A stretch of 64,000 bases of DNA from an uncultured Lachnospiraceae bacterium (GCA_947385425.1 CANDKY010000001.1:1-64000), one strand, 5' to 3'. Shown: positions 35,228 through 44,415, numbered from the stretch's first letter. Numbers and translations are program-made. Notes: a model not told the origin generated them from the letters alone.

Positions 35228-36148
35228 ATGAAGAATTCGGGTATTTTAATTATTTTTATTATGGCAGTTTTTTGCCTGTCTGCCTGCGGGCAGGCAGACG
35301 GGCAGGGCGGCAGTGCATATACGTTTACGGACGACCTGGGAAGGGAAGTTACGGTGGGCTCTTATGAGCGTGTCGCCACATTGCTTGGAAGTTATGCGGA
35401 TATGTGGGTACTGGCAGGAGGAGAGGTCTGTTCGGCGCCGGATGATGCGTTTACGGATTTTGACCTGCCTTTGGCGGAAGGCACGGTGAATCTGGGCGCT
35501 ACCAAAAGGCTCAGCCTGGAACAGCTCCTTGCCAGTAACCCTGATTTTGTCCTTGCCAGCACGAATACGCCGCAGCATCTGGAGTGGCAGCAGGCAATGG
35601 AAGGGGCAGGGATTACGGTCGCATATTTTGATGTGAACTGTTTTGACGATTATCTGCGGGTGCTGAAAATATGTACGGAGATTACAGGTGAGCCGGATCG
35701 CTACGAGCAGTATGGAACCGGGATCCGGAAGCAGATAGATGAAATCCTGGAGCATTTTGCGGGGCGCAGGGGGCAGACTGTCCTGGTTATGCGCGCTTCT
35801 GCTACGAGTATACGTGCGAAGAACAGCCAGGATAATGTGCTTGGTGAAATGCTGGGAAGCTTCGGGTGTGTGAATATTGCGGATACGGATGAGAGCCTTT
35901 TGGAAAATCTCAGCATTGAGAGCATTATGCTCCGCAACCCGGATAAAATTTTTATTGTGCAGTCCGGCGACGACACGGAGGGGACAAAGGAGAATATAGA
36001 GGCGATGTTCCGGGAGAACCCTTTGTGGAATGAACTGGATGCGGTAAAAAACGGGCAGGTATATTTCCTGGACAAGCACTTGTATAACCTGAAGCCTAAT
36101 GCGCGCTGGGCGGAGGCTTATGAGATATTGGCGGGGCATTTAACATGA
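35228..36148 (+). CDS. ABC importer substrate-binding lipoprotein (iron-siderophore/cobalamin type)
   Basis: 306-residue lipoprotein. The signal peptide ends in the lipobox LSAC (Cys at about residue 20), which anchors it outside the membrane. The fold is the helical-backbone-hinge class used by BtuF, FhuD and related metal-chelate binders (TFTDDLGREVTVGSYERVAT, LSLEQLLASNPDFVLASTNT, ENPLWNELDAVKNGQVYFLD). It heads a three-gene importer with the FecCD permease and FecE-type ATPase. Ligand unknown; no metal-responsive operator or cobalamin riboswitch was seen upstream. The last codons overlap a family C repeat. Confidence 0.9.
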   Translation: MKNSGILIIFIMAVFCLSACGQADGQGGSAYTFTDDLGREVTVGSYERVATLLGSYADMWVLAGGEVCSAPDDAFTDFDLPLAEGTVNLGATKRLSLEQLLASNPDFVLASTNTPQHLEWQQAMEGAGITVAYFDVNCFDDYLRVLKICTEITGEPDRYEQYGTGIRKQIDEILEHFAGRRGQTVLVMRASATSIRAKNSQDNVLGEMLGSFGCVNIADTDESLLENLSIESIMLRNPDKIFIVQSGDDTEGTKENIEAMFRENPLWNELDAVKNGQVYFLDKHLYNLKPNARWAEAYEILAGHLT

Positions 36149-36230
36149 AAAGAGTTCTAAGGCGTTGGAGGACGCCGCCTTAGAACTTTTAGGATTTGCC
36201 GTGCAAAGCATTGCAAATCTGTTTCATGCG
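36144..36230 (+). ncRNA. Family C structured repeat, truncated copy 4
   Basis: P1 CATGAAA/TTTCATG, P2 (GAGTTCTAAGGCG... CGCCTTAGAACTT) and P3 (GGATTTGC...GCAAATCt) are present; P4 and P5 are missing after GCGGAAGAA. The P1 left strand contains the TGA stop codon of the lipoprotein gene. P1 differs from the other copies at a base pair (G-C to A-T). Confidence 0.68.
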
Positions 36231-36294
36231 GAAGAAGGAACTGATCGGAAGAAATGATAAGCAGAAATGATATGTGGAAATGGGATAAAAGGTA

Positions 36295-37356
36295 ATGGGC
36301 TGGAAGAAGAGGATGCAGGGCAGGAGGAACAGGAAGCGGAATGGGGAGGTGCAGGGCGGCTGGCGGCAGAGGCATTGGCGGCTGCTGTTAGGAGGCGCAT
36401 GCCTGCTTAGTTTGTTGGCGGTCTGCTCCAGCCTGTGCCTGGGGAATGTGAATTTCAGCCCGGCGCGGTTGGTTTCTTTGCTGGCGGGAAGCGGCGGGGG
36501 GATGGAACGGAGTATTATCCTGTATGCCAGGCTTCCGCGTACGTTGGCTGCGTCTTTTGCCGGGGCGGCGCTGGCCGTGTCGGGGGCCGTGCTGCAGAAT
36601 GTGCTGGCTAACAAGCTGGCTTCGCCGGGGATTATCGGCGTCAATGCCGGGGCGGGGCTTGGGGTTACGCTTTGCTGTGCTTTTGGTATTTTGTCGGGCG
36701 GCGCGGTTTCTTTCGCGGCATTTGCCGGAAGTTTGGCAACGGTTTTTCTGATTTTTCTTTTTTCGTCCCGTACCAGCGCTTCGAAAACAACGGTGATCCT
36801 GGGCGGTGTAGCGATGAACAGTGTTTTGAATGCAATCTGTGAGTCTGTGACGGTTTTGGATACGGATGTGGCTATGCTCAGCATAGATTTCCGGGTGGGT
36901 GGTTTTTCCGCTGTTTCTTATACCCGGCTGGTTCCGGCTATGGTGCTTATCCTGCTGGCTTTTGGAGTGTTGTTTACTCTTTGCAATGAACTGGATGTGG
37001 TGACGCTTGGGGATGAGACGGCCAGGGGGATTGGGCTGTCTGTGGGCAGATACCGGATGCTTTTTCTGGTTCTGGCGGCTTTGCTGGCCGGGGCGGCAGT
37101 CAGCTTTGCGGGGCTGTTGGGTTTTATCGGGCTGATTGTGCCGCATTTTGTCCGCAGGTTTGCGGGAAATGAGAGCGGGCGGTTCCTGCCTTTGTGTGTC
37201 GTAGCCGGGGCGGGGTTTGTCACATTTTGCGATATGGTGTCCCGGCTGCTGTTTGCTCCCTATGAGCTGCCTGTGGGTATCTTGATGTCAGTGATCGGAG
37301 GGCCTGTTTTCCTGTTCCTTTTGGTCCGGCATAAGGGAGGGCACCGGTATGATTGA
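36295..37356 (+). CDS. FecCD-family ABC importer permease
   Basis: 353-residue permease with a long charged tail (residues 1-30) then about nine to ten membrane helices of the FecCD/BtuC fold. Typical sequences are ILYARLPRTLAASFAGAALA, SGAVLQNVLANKLASPGIIG, LGDETARGIGLSVGRYRMLF and FAGLLGFIGLIVPHFVRRF (contact helix for the ATPase). ATG 36295 has only a weak ribosome site (AAAGGTA). Its 3' end overlaps the ATPase gene by 8 bp, so translation is coupled. Confidence 0.94.
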   Translation: MGWKKRMQGRRNRKRNGEVQGGWRQRHWRLLLGGACLLSLLAVCSSLCLGNVNFSPARLVSLLAGSGGGMERSIILYARLPRTLAASFAGAALAVSGAVLQNVLANKLASPGIIGVNAGAGLGVTLCCAFGILSGGAVSFAAFAGSLATVFLIFLFSSRTSASKTTVILGGVAMNSVLNAICESVTVLDTDVAMLSIDFRVGGFSAVSYTRLVPAMVLILLAFGVLFTLCNELDVVTLGDETARGIGLSVGRYRMLFLVLAALLAGAAVSFAGLLGFIGLIVPHFVRRFAGNESGRFLPLCVVAGAGFVTFCDMVSRLLFAPYELPVGILMSVIGGPVFLFLLVRHKGGHRYD

Positions 37357-38122
37357 ACTTAAGAGTGTTTCCGCGGGCTATGGGAAATGCGGGATTGTGC
37401 ATGATGTGAGCCTTACCATACCGGAAGGAAAGGTAACGGCACTGATTGGGCGCAACGGCAGCGGGAAGAGTACGCTGCTTAAGGCTATGCTTGGGTTTAT
37501 TCCGAGGAGCGGCGGCGACATTCTGTTTAACGGTATACCGTTAAACAGGATGTCGCGGGCGGAGATTGCAAGGGAAATCGCTTATCTGCCGCAGGGGAAG
37601 AATGTCCCCGATATTTCGGCCGGGCGCATGGTGCTCCATGGGAGGTTCCCGTATTTGAAGTATCCCAGGAAGTACCGGGAGCAGGATTTCGTAATTGCGG
37701 AGGATGCCATGAGGCAGATGGGGATTTCGGGACTGGCGCAAAAGAGGATGGCCGAGCTTTCGGGAGGGATGAGGCAGAAAGTGTATATTGCAATGGCACT
37801 GGCACAGCAGGCCCCGGCCATTGTCATGGATGAGCCGACTACTTATCTGGATATCGGGGAGCAGTTTAAATTTGCCGGGATGGTCAGGCAGTTGTCCGAA
37901 AGCGGCAAGACGGTCCTGCTGGTACTGCACGATATCCTGCTGGCGCTTAAAATTTCCGACCAGGTGGCGGCTATGCAGCAGGGGAGGATCCTGCAGTGCG
38001 GGACGCCCGGGGAAATGGTGGATTCCAATGTGACAGGGAGGCTTTACGGGGTGGCTGTGAAGTCTTTCCGGACGGACAGGGGGGTGCAGTATTATTATGA
38101 AGCGGACGGGGAATCATTATAA
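37349..38122 (+). CDS. FecE-type ABC importer ATPase
   Basis: 257-residue ATPase that drives the importer. Walker A GRNGSGKST (about residues 34-42), Q-loop region YLPQGKNVPDI, signature LSGGMRQKVYIAMAL, Walker B AIVMDEPTTYLDIG and H-loop LLVLHDILLAL. These fit the iron-chelate/cobalamin importer ATPases. ATG 37349 lies inside the end of the permease gene with GGGAGGGCACC upstream. Confidence 0.95.
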   Translation: MIELKSVSAGYGKCGIVHDVSLTIPEGKVTALIGRNGSGKSTLLKAMLGFIPRSGGDILFNGIPLNRMSRAEIAREIAYLPQGKNVPDISAGRMVLHGRFPYLKYPRKYREQDFVIAEDAMRQMGISGLAQKRMAELSGGMRQKVYIAMALAQQAPAIVMDEPTTYLDIGEQFKFAGMVRQLSESGKTVLLVLHDILLALKISDQVAAMQQGRILQCGTPGEMVDSNVTGRLYGVAVKSFRTDRGVQYYYEADGESL

Positions 38123-38229
38123 TTTATGAAGTATTATTCCTAACCCGGATAAGCCGGAACCAAAGTTTTGCCGTTTTGCGCAGGATTTCATTCTTAAGTG
38201 CCTGAGGAATGAGGGTTGCAGTTCATGCC

Positions 38230-38418
38230 CAATGTCATTAACTTAAGCTTTTCGGGGTGCTGCAGACCATATATCTCAATCCGGACCATTGAAAGACGCC
38301 GGCACTTAGGCGCCGTGTTTTGGCGCCTTAGTGCCGTTGCGTCTGCCGCTGAGCGAAAGCGTGTCCGGATGAGATATGTGGTCTGCAGCACCCCGGGAAG
38401 CTTAAGTGAATGACATTG
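38230..38418 (+). mobile_element. Family A element, copy between importer and trpB2
   Basis: 189 bp with CAATGTCATTAACTTAAG and CTTAAGTGAATGACATTG ends (one mismatch) and a 9-bp target duplication GTTCATGCC (38221-38229, 38419-38427). Same orientation as the copy at 4101. A promoter for the next gene starts 35 bp beyond it. Confidence 0.92.
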
Positions 38419-38452
38419 GTTCATGCCCTCATAATGGACGCAGGATTGGGTA

Positions 38453-38481
38453 TTGACTTTTCACTGGATATTTCATACAAT
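38453..38481 (+). promoter_or_regulatory. Sigma-A promoter of trpB2
   Basis: TTGACT (38453-38458), 17-bp spacer, TACAAT (38476-38481), 75 bp before the start codon and just outside the family A element. No tryptophan leader peptide or T-box was seen. Confidence 0.8.
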
Positions 38482-38556
38482 TTCTTTAGGGCACAAGGAT
38501 TTTTATGGTATGGGAAATACAGGAAAACAGAGGAGTATCAGAAAGGAAGATAGCAG

Positions 38557-39942
38557 ATGTCAGAAAAAAATATACCATACAAGATTTATCTGGAAGAGGA
38601 GGAGATGCCAAGGCAATGGTACAATGTCCGGGCGGATATGAAGAATAAGCCGGCGCCGCTGCTGAATCCGGGTACGCTGGAACCCATGACTTTTGAGGAA
38701 CTGCGGGGGGTATTCTGCGATGAACTGGTGAAGCAGGAGCTGAATGAAACGGATGCCTTTATTGATATTCCCCAGGAGATACAGGATTTTTATAAAATGT
38801 ACCGCCCGGCGCCGCTGGTACGGGCATATTGCCTGGAAAAGAAGCTGGATACCCCGGCAAAAATTTATTATAAATTTGAAGGGAACAACACGAGCGGGAG
38901 CCATAAGCTGAATTCTGCCATTGCACAGGCTTATTATGCAAAGCAGCAGGGTTTAAAGGGTGTGACGACAGAAACGGGTGCAGGCCAGTGGGGGACGGCG
39001 CTTTCTATGGCATGTTCTTATTTCGGGCTGGACTGCCATGTGTATATGGTCAAAGTATCTTATGAACAAAAACCGTTCCGCCGCGAGGTGATGCGCACTT
39101 ACGGCGCACAGGTGACACCCTCGCCTTCGGACAGCACGAAGGTGGGGCGGAAGATTCTGGAGGAATTCCCCGGCACGTCAGGAAGCCTTGGCTGCGCAAT
39201 TTCAGAAGCGGTGGAGGCGGCGACAAGCAGGGAAGGATACCGGTATGTATTGGGAAGCGTATTGTCCCAGGTATTGCTTCATCAGACGATTATCGGGGAA
39301 GAGACAAGGATTGCCCTGCGGAAATATGATATCAAACCGGACATTATTATCGGGTGCGCAGGAGGCGGCTCGAATTTAGGCGGTCTGGTTTCCCCGTTTG
39401 TCGGCGAGATGCTGAGGGGGGAAGCCGATTACCGGATTGTGGCGGTGGAGCCTGCGTCCTGCCCGAGCCTTACAAGGGGGAAATATGTATATGATTTCTG
39501 CGACACCGGGAAAGTATGCCCGCTGGCGAAAATGTATACGCTGGGGAGCGGTTTCATACCGGCGCCGAATCATGCAGGGGGCCTGCGCTACCATGGCATG
39601 AGTTCTATTATGTCGCAGCTTTACCACGATAAGCTGATTGAGGCTGTCAGTGTGGAACAGACGGCAGTATTCCGGGCGGCGGAGCAGTTTGCCAGGGTGG
39701 AGGGTATCCTTCCGGCACCGGAAAGCGCCCATGCGATAAAAGTCGCTATAGACGAGGCGATGAAATGTAAAGAAACCGGGGAAGAGAAAACGATTGTCTT
39801 TGGGCTTACAGGCACCGGTTACTTTGATATGGTGGCATATGGCAGGTTCCATGACGGGGAAATGTCGGATTATATCCCTACGGATGAGGATTTGGCAAAA
39901 GGGTTTGCGGGGATTCCTTCCGTTCCGGGGAATGAATCATAA
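38557..39942 (+). CDS. trpB: TrpB2-type tryptophan synthase beta-like enzyme
   Basis: 461-residue PLP enzyme of the TrpB2 branch, which joins indole and serine to make tryptophan. The PLP Lys is in NTSGSHKLNSAIA and the phosphate-binding loop in IIGCAGGGSNLGGL; TTETGAGQWGTALSMACSYF and YEQKPFRREVMRTYGAQVTP are typical of TrpB2, which is longer than TrpB1 (about 400 residues) and usually lives outside the trp operon. No trpA or other trp genes are nearby. ATG 38557 follows AGGAAGATAGCAG. The small secreted-protein gene follows 58 bp later, probably in the same transcript. Confidence 0.95.
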   Translation: MSEKNIPYKIYLEEEEMPRQWYNVRADMKNKPAPLLNPGTLEPMTFEELRGVFCDELVKQELNETDAFIDIPQEIQDFYKMYRPAPLVRAYCLEKKLDTPAKIYYKFEGNNTSGSHKLNSAIAQAYYAKQQGLKGVTTETGAGQWGTALSMACSYFGLDCHVYMVKVSYEQKPFRREVMRTYGAQVTPSPSDSTKVGRKILEEFPGTSGSLGCAISEAVEAATSREGYRYVLGSVLSQVLLHQTIIGEETRIALRKYDIKPDIIIGCAGGGSNLGGLVSPFVGEMLRGEADYRIVAVEPASCPSLTRGKYVYDFCDTGKVCPLAKMYTLGSGFIPAPNHAGGLRYHGMSSIMSQLYHDKLIEAVSVEQTAVFRAAEQFARVEGILPAPESAHAIKVAIDEAMKCKETGEEKTIVFGLTGTGYFDMVAYGRFHDGEMSDYIPTDEDLAKGFAGIPSVPGNES

Positions 39943-40000
39943 AAAGAGACACAGGCAGGTACAGCAAAAAGGTATATTTAAGGAAAGCAGGTGGTAAGAG

Positions 40001-40369
40001 ATGAAAAAAGGATTGGCAGCAGCAGCCGTTTGTCTGGCGGTTTTAGCCATGCCTCTTCCGGTGATGGCGGCGCAGACCTGTCCCGTGAGCGGCTGTGCAA
40101 TGGGGAATTGTTTTATGGTCGCGGATGAGTATGGTATGTGCGGGAATCATTGTTTCACGGACGAAAACGGGGATGGTATCTGTGACTATCATTGTTATGC
40201 GGATGAGGACGGCGACGGCATCTGCGATTATTTCGCGGATGATAACGGTGACGGTATTTGTGATCATTGCCATAACCATGGACGGCCTGCAGCTACTGCT
40301 GCACAGGGCGGCAGATGGGGAGGACGCCGTGGGTGCTGCCGCGGCGGGTATCGCAGAGGCTGCTGGTAA
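40001..40369 (+). CDS. Secreted Cys-rich protein with DxDGDGICD repeats
   Basis: 122-residue exported protein: signal peptide (LAAAAVCLAVLAMPLPVMA, cut near AAQ), a Cys-rich segment (CPVSGCAMGNC) and three tandem repeats of about 13 residues, (D/E)(E/D)(N/D)GDGICDYHC-like, resembling thrombospondin type-3 calcium repeats. The tail is Gly/Arg/Cys-rich (GGRRGCCRGGYRRGCW). The Asp pattern suggests calcium binding with disulfides. Similar proteins occur in Lachnospiraceae with no known role. The ribosome site AGGTGGTAAGAG precedes ATG 40001. Confidence 0.8.
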   Translation: MKKGLAAAAVCLAVLAMPLPVMAAQTCPVSGCAMGNCFMVADEYGMCGNHCFTDENGDGICDYHCYADEDGDGICDYFADDNGDGICDHCHNHGRPAATAAQGGRWGGRRGCCRGGYRRGCW

Positions 40370-40768
40370 GGAGAAGTAGGAAGACGGGCGCGGAGCGGTG
40401 AAACAGTTACACCGCGGCGGATTGAGGAATGGATTTTTAAATATGCCCTGTGATGGCCTGCGTCTGCAGGCAGTGGACGGGACGTATCCGGAAATCAGTT
40501 TCCTGTTGATGTACAGTGGAATGTACGGAGGCTGGGAAGAATTTTCGGGTACGTCCTGTTTGATTTGTACGGGAACCGGATTTTCTTAGGGGAGCATTTA
40601 TTTCTGAGTAAAAAGCAGTTTCCGTTTGTATTCGATGCAGATGTGTGCTATAGTTTTTTTAGTGCCGGCGTCTTTCGGCGGACTGAAACGGCCTATAGTC
40701 TTGGCAGTAAAGAAAGTTTATTGGAAGCAGTACCGTGCGCTCTGCTTGCGGTATGCGGGGGTATATGA
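40370..40768. other. 399-bp gap before the chemoreceptor
   Basis: No convincing gene. Short frames exist (for example from 40398) but have no recognisable protein. At 40661-40677 the sequence AGTGCCGGCGTCTTTCG is identical to the core of the family A element, so a decayed copy may have sat here. I looked for a cyclic-di-GMP riboswitch, which often precedes chemoreceptors, and did not find one. Confidence 0.4.
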
Positions 40769-42838
40769 ATGAAAAAGAAGAGTATTTTCAGGCAGTTGCT
40801 GATTCCGGTGATGGCGATTATCTGTACGCTTGCAGTGGTATTGCCGGCGATTTTTACCACATCCTATGAAAAGGATATTTATTCGAGGAATCAGGATATC
40901 TCAAAACTTCTGGCGGGTGAGATATCCGCTTTTATGGATGGGGCATATCGTATGAATGAAGAACTGGCGAACAATCCGGTTATTTTGACGATGGAAACGG
41001 AAGCGCAGGTTCCGGTCCTGGAAGATTGTGTGGGAAGGAATCCCTATCTGGATCAGCTTTACATACAGGGGACGGACGGTATGCAGACGGGACGTTCGTC
41101 GGGGGAGCTGGCAAACCGTTCCAACAGGTGGTGGTTTGTACAGATGATGGAGGAGCAGGAGGCTTTTATTTCGAAATCTTATTATTCCGTGGCGACAGGC
41201 ATGCCCTGTGCTTCCATTTTCTTCCCGATGTACCGGGACGGGGTTTTGGCAGGTGTTTATGCGGCGGATTTGAAACTGGATTTCCTGCAGGAGCTGATTC
41301 GGGAATATTCGCGGGAGGAGGACGGCAGGGTTTCCTTTGTAATAGATGGGGAAGGCGTGGTGGTCGCGCACCCGGATATTGTGCAGGTGGAGGAGCAGTA
41401 TAATTACAGGGATATGGTACGGACGGTTTCGGTCAAGGACGCTTCCGGGGCGCCGGCGGCGGACAGTGAGGGAAATATTATAACCGAGCAGCACCGGCTG
41501 GATATTTCGGAGGGCTATGGACAGGCTATCAGGCAGGTGATGGCGGGCAGCAGCGGGAGCGGGAAAATATCTTATGGCAATAAGACGTATTATATCAGCT
41601 ATACGCCTATCCCTCTGCTGGGGAAATCGGATTCCTGGTCGTTGGTTACTTTGCAGGAAAGGGGTTCGGCGATGTCCATGGTGAACCGGATGCTTGTGGC
41701 AGTGGTTATTATTTCGCTGTTTGCCATGGCGGCGGCAATGTTTTTCATCGTTTTGCTGGCACGGAAACTGACCAGGCCGGTGGTTTCCATATCGGGGCTT
41801 ATGAAAGATGCAGCGGAGGGGGATTTTTCCGCCCATGCGGAGGAAAGCAGCGGGAATGAGGTCGGGCAGTTGGCGGCGAGCTATAATATGATGGCCGGGA
41901 AGATTTCCGGCGCCCTTGCCCGTATCCTGGAATTTACGCAGGAGCTGCTCCGCTGTTCCGCCACCCTGCAGGGGATTGCGTCCGAAATCGGGGAAACGAG
42001 CCGTTCACTGAAGGAGATATCCGACGGGACGGTAACGCAGACGGCTGATGTGGAGCAGGTCGTGGGGCGTATGGCAGATATGGAAGGGAGGTTCGCGGAA
42101 CTGAAGGATAAGAGCGGGAATCTTCTCCGGGAGGCGGAGCGCACAATGGAATCCGGAGAGGAGGGGATCCGCAGTATCCATGAGCTGGAGGAGCAAAACC
42201 GCCATGTGGAGGCCAATGTAAGCCGTTCTTACGGGAAAATCAAGGCTTTGGAGACGCGTTCCGCCGAAATTTCGGATATTGTGGAGACAATCGGCAACAT
42301 TTCTTCGGAGACGGAATTGCTTGCATTGAATGCAAGTATTGAGGCAGCGAGGGCAGGTGAGAACGGGCGGGGCTTTGCCGTGGTGGCGGAGTCGATCGGG
42401 AAGCTGGCAGCCGATTCTACCCGGGCAACGGCAAATATCGGGAGTATTATCGGTGAGCTTTGCCATGATGTGGAGGAGATTGTTTCAGGCACCGAAGAGG
42501 TGAAGCGGACGATGGCTTTGCAGGTTGAGGCAGTGCGGAAAGTGGGTGAGGTTGTCCTTGATTTTAAGAGGATTACGGAGCAGACAGGCAGTTCGGCAGA
42601 CGATATGAACAGGCTGATAGAGGAAATGTTTGAAATTGACCAGTCTATTGTAAGCGCCGCGCAGCGGATCAGCGATGTATCGAAGAAAACGGAGGATTTG
42701 TCTGTGGAGGCGGCGTCTTCCCTGGAAAGGGAACTGGGGGAGATTCAGGGCAGTGTGCAGAGCCTGACGGCGGTTTCCGCAGAGATGGGGAAGGAGATGG
42801 GGAAATTCAGGCTGGCGGAGCCGGAAAAGAATGGATAA
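40769..42838 (+). CDS. Methyl-accepting chemotaxis protein with Cache sensor
   Basis: 689-residue chemoreceptor. Membrane helix 1 (LLIPVMAIICTLAVVLPAIF), an extracellular dCache-like domain (about 40-290: YLDQLYIQGTDGMQTGRSSG, SIFFPMYRDGVLAGVYAADL), membrane helix 2 (VAVVIISLFAMAAAMFFIVL), HAMP (LTRPVVSISGLMKDAAEGDF) and a cytoplasmic signalling coil with the tip IGNISSETELLALNASIEAA RAGENGRGFAVVAESIGKLA. It signals to CheA/CheW, which are not in the window. The ligand is unknown; Cache domains usually bind small metabolites such as amino acids. Confidence 0.95.
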   Translation: MKKKSIFRQLLIPVMAIICTLAVVLPAIFTTSYEKDIYSRNQDISKLLAGEISAFMDGAYRMNEELANNPVILTMETEAQVPVLEDCVGRNPYLDQLYIQGTDGMQTGRSSGELANRSNRWWFVQMMEEQEAFISKSYYSVATGMPCASIFFPMYRDGVLAGVYAADLKLDFLQELIREYSREEDGRVSFVIDGEGVVVAHPDIVQVEEQYNYRDMVRTVSVKDASGAPAADSEGNIITEQHRLDISEGYGQAIRQVMAGSSGSGKISYGNKTYYISYTPIPLLGKSDSWSLVTLQERGSAMSMVNRMLVAVVIISLFAMAAAMFFIVLLARKLTRPVVSISGLMKDAAEGDFSAHAEESSGNEVGQLAASYNMMAGKISGALARILEFTQELLRCSATLQGIASEIGETSRSLKEISDGTVTQTADVEQVVGRMADMEGRFAELKDKSGNLLREAERTMESGEEGIRSIHELEEQNRHVEANVSRSYGKIKALETRSAEISDIVETIGNISSETELLALNASIEAARAGENGRGFAVVAESIGKLAADSTRATANIGSIIGELCHDVEEIVSGTEEVKRTMALQVEAVRKVGEVVLDFKRITEQTGSSADDMNRLIEEMFEIDQSIVSAAQRISDVSKKTEDLSVEAASSLERELGEIQGSVQSLTAVSAEMGKEMGKFRLAEPEKNG

Positions 42839-42893
42839 AAGGATAAGGGAGATGCGGCCGGGAGGGGACGGGAAAAAGGAAAGGATGGTGTAA

Positions 42894-44303
42894 ATGGGCA
42901 AGGCGGAAAAAACGAATGAACTGGGGACGAAAAAGATTAGCTCTCTGCTGTTTAATCTGGCGATTCCCGCAATTATTGCCATGCTGGTGAGTATGCTGTA
43001 TAACATGGTGGACCGGATTTATATCGGCAATATGAAGGATGGGACAATCGGTATGGCGGGATTGGCGGTAGCGGTGCCTATCGTTACGCTGATCCAGGGG
43101 TTTACGCAGTTGTTTGGCACAGGAGGCGCGCCTCTGGCCGCAATCCGGCTGGGGAAGCAGGAGAAGAAAGAGGCGGAGGAGATTATGATGGCTTCTTTCA
43201 CGGCGTTGGTGGTGTCCGGTATTGTACTGACGGCGGTGATTGAGCTGTTTAAGGAACCGATACTTTTATTATTTGGGGCTGACGAGGTATCGCTGCAGCC
43301 TGCGGTGGAGTATATAAGGGTCTATGCTTTGGGGACGGTGTTCGTGCAGGTTGCACAGGGGATGAATGCCTACATTAACACGCAGGGTTTTGCGAAGATG
43401 GGGATGTCTACCATATTGATTGGGGCAGTTTTGAACATCGTACTGGATCCGATTTTCATTTTCGGTATGGGAATGGGGATTACGGGCGCTGCCCTGGCGA
43501 CCATTATTTCGCAGGGGGTATCGGCGGTATGGGTAATGTATTTTCTGTTAAAGAAATCCCCGATGAAGATGCGGCGGGAATTTCTGCTGCCGAAATTTGC
43601 CACTTTGGGGGCTATTATGATGCTGGGGGTTTCTCCTTTTGTCATGAGCGCCACGGAAGGGCTGCTGCAGATATCCTTCAACAACCAGATGTCGCTTTAC
43701 GGGGGGAGCATGGCTGTGGGTTCCATGGCAATCTTAATGAGTTTATATCAGATGGTGCTGCTGCCGCTCACCGGTATCACGCAGGGGGCGCAGCCGATCT
43801 TATCTTATAATTACGGGGCGGAGGATTATGAAAGGGTCAGGGCGACTTTCCGTCTGTCTTTTAAAGTTTGCCTGTTGTATTCTTTTGTTGTGGCCGGAAG
43901 CATTATGCTCTGCGCCCCTGTCTTTGCGCGGATTTTCTCCGGTGATGCGGATACGATCCGTTATGCGGCATGGGCAATCCGGATTTATTTGTTCGGCGGG
44001 ACGGTGTTCGGCGCGCAGATTGCCTGCCAGCAGTCTTTTATGGCGCTGGGGCAGGCGAAACGTTCTATCTGTATGGCTTTGCTGCGTAAGGTCGTGCTGC
44101 TGATACCGCTGATTTATATTTTGCCTGCCGTATTGGGAAATTCCGTGTTTGCACAGACAATGGCGGGCGCTGTCCTTGATTTGACAAAGGATGGGGGAAG
44201 GACATTCTGTGTTTTGCTGGCAGAGCCGATTGCGGATATCCTGGCGGCAACGGTCACGACGCTGACGTTTTTGAATTTCTATACGAAAAAATTGAAGAAG
44301 TAG
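42894..44303 (+). CDS. MATE-family multidrug/sodium antiporter
   Basis: 469-residue transporter with twelve hydrophobic segments in two related halves. Family features: SSLLFNLAIPAIIAMLVSML and MVDRIYIGNM near the start, FTQLFGTGGAPLAAIRLGKQ, GMNAYINTQGFAKMGMSTIL, GAVLNIVLDPIFIFGMGMG, and ITQGAQPILSYNYGAEDYER in the second half. It would export toxic compounds using Na+ or H+. ATG 42894 follows AAAGGATGGTGTAA, 55 bp after the chemoreceptor stop. Confidence 0.95.
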   Translation: MGKAEKTNELGTKKISSLLFNLAIPAIIAMLVSMLYNMVDRIYIGNMKDGTIGMAGLAVAVPIVTLIQGFTQLFGTGGAPLAAIRLGKQEKKEAEEIMMASFTALVVSGIVLTAVIELFKEPILLLFGADEVSLQPAVEYIRVYALGTVFVQVAQGMNAYINTQGFAKMGMSTILIGAVLNIVLDPIFIFGMGMGITGAALATIISQGVSAVWVMYFLLKKSPMKMRREFLLPKFATLGAIMMLGVSPFVMSATEGLLQISFNNQMSLYGGSMAVGSMAILMSLYQMVLLPLTGITQGAQPILSYNYGAEDYERVRATFRLSFKVCLLYSFVVAGSIMLCAPVFARIFSGDADTIRYAAWAIRIYLFGGTVFGAQIACQQSFMALGQAKRSICMALLRKVVLLIPLIYILPAVLGNSVFAQTMAGAVLDLTKDGGRTFCVLLAEPIADILAATVTTLTFLNFYTKKLKK

Positions 44304-44335
44304 CGAAAAACTGAAGAAATAGCGAAGATGTTGAC

Positions 44336-44382
44336 AAACCACACTTTCTCGGCGGAGATTGTGTGGTTTATTCGCATTTTCC
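44336..44382 (+). terminator. Hairpin after MATE gene
   Basis: AAACCACAC (44336-44344) pairs with GTGTGGTTT (44361-44369), followed by a T-rich stretch (ATTCGCATTTT). Confidence 0.55.
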
Positions 44383-44385
44383 CGG

Positions 44386-44415
44386 TTGACTTCCTGTGAT
44401 TTTGTAGAGTAAGAT
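44386..44415 (+). promoter_or_regulatory. Promoter candidate before ATPase pseudogene
   Basis: TTGACT (44386-44391), 18-bp spacer, TAAGAT (44410-44415). Confidence 0.5.

Noticed and set aside
38123..38229. Cobalamin riboswitch remnant near the importer
   Set aside because: AAGCCGGAA-like sequence is too short and lies after the ATPase gene rather than before the operon; the B12 box is missing.
40370..40768. Cyclic-di-GMP riboswitch before the chemoreceptor
   Set aside because: The conserved GEMM sequences are not present.
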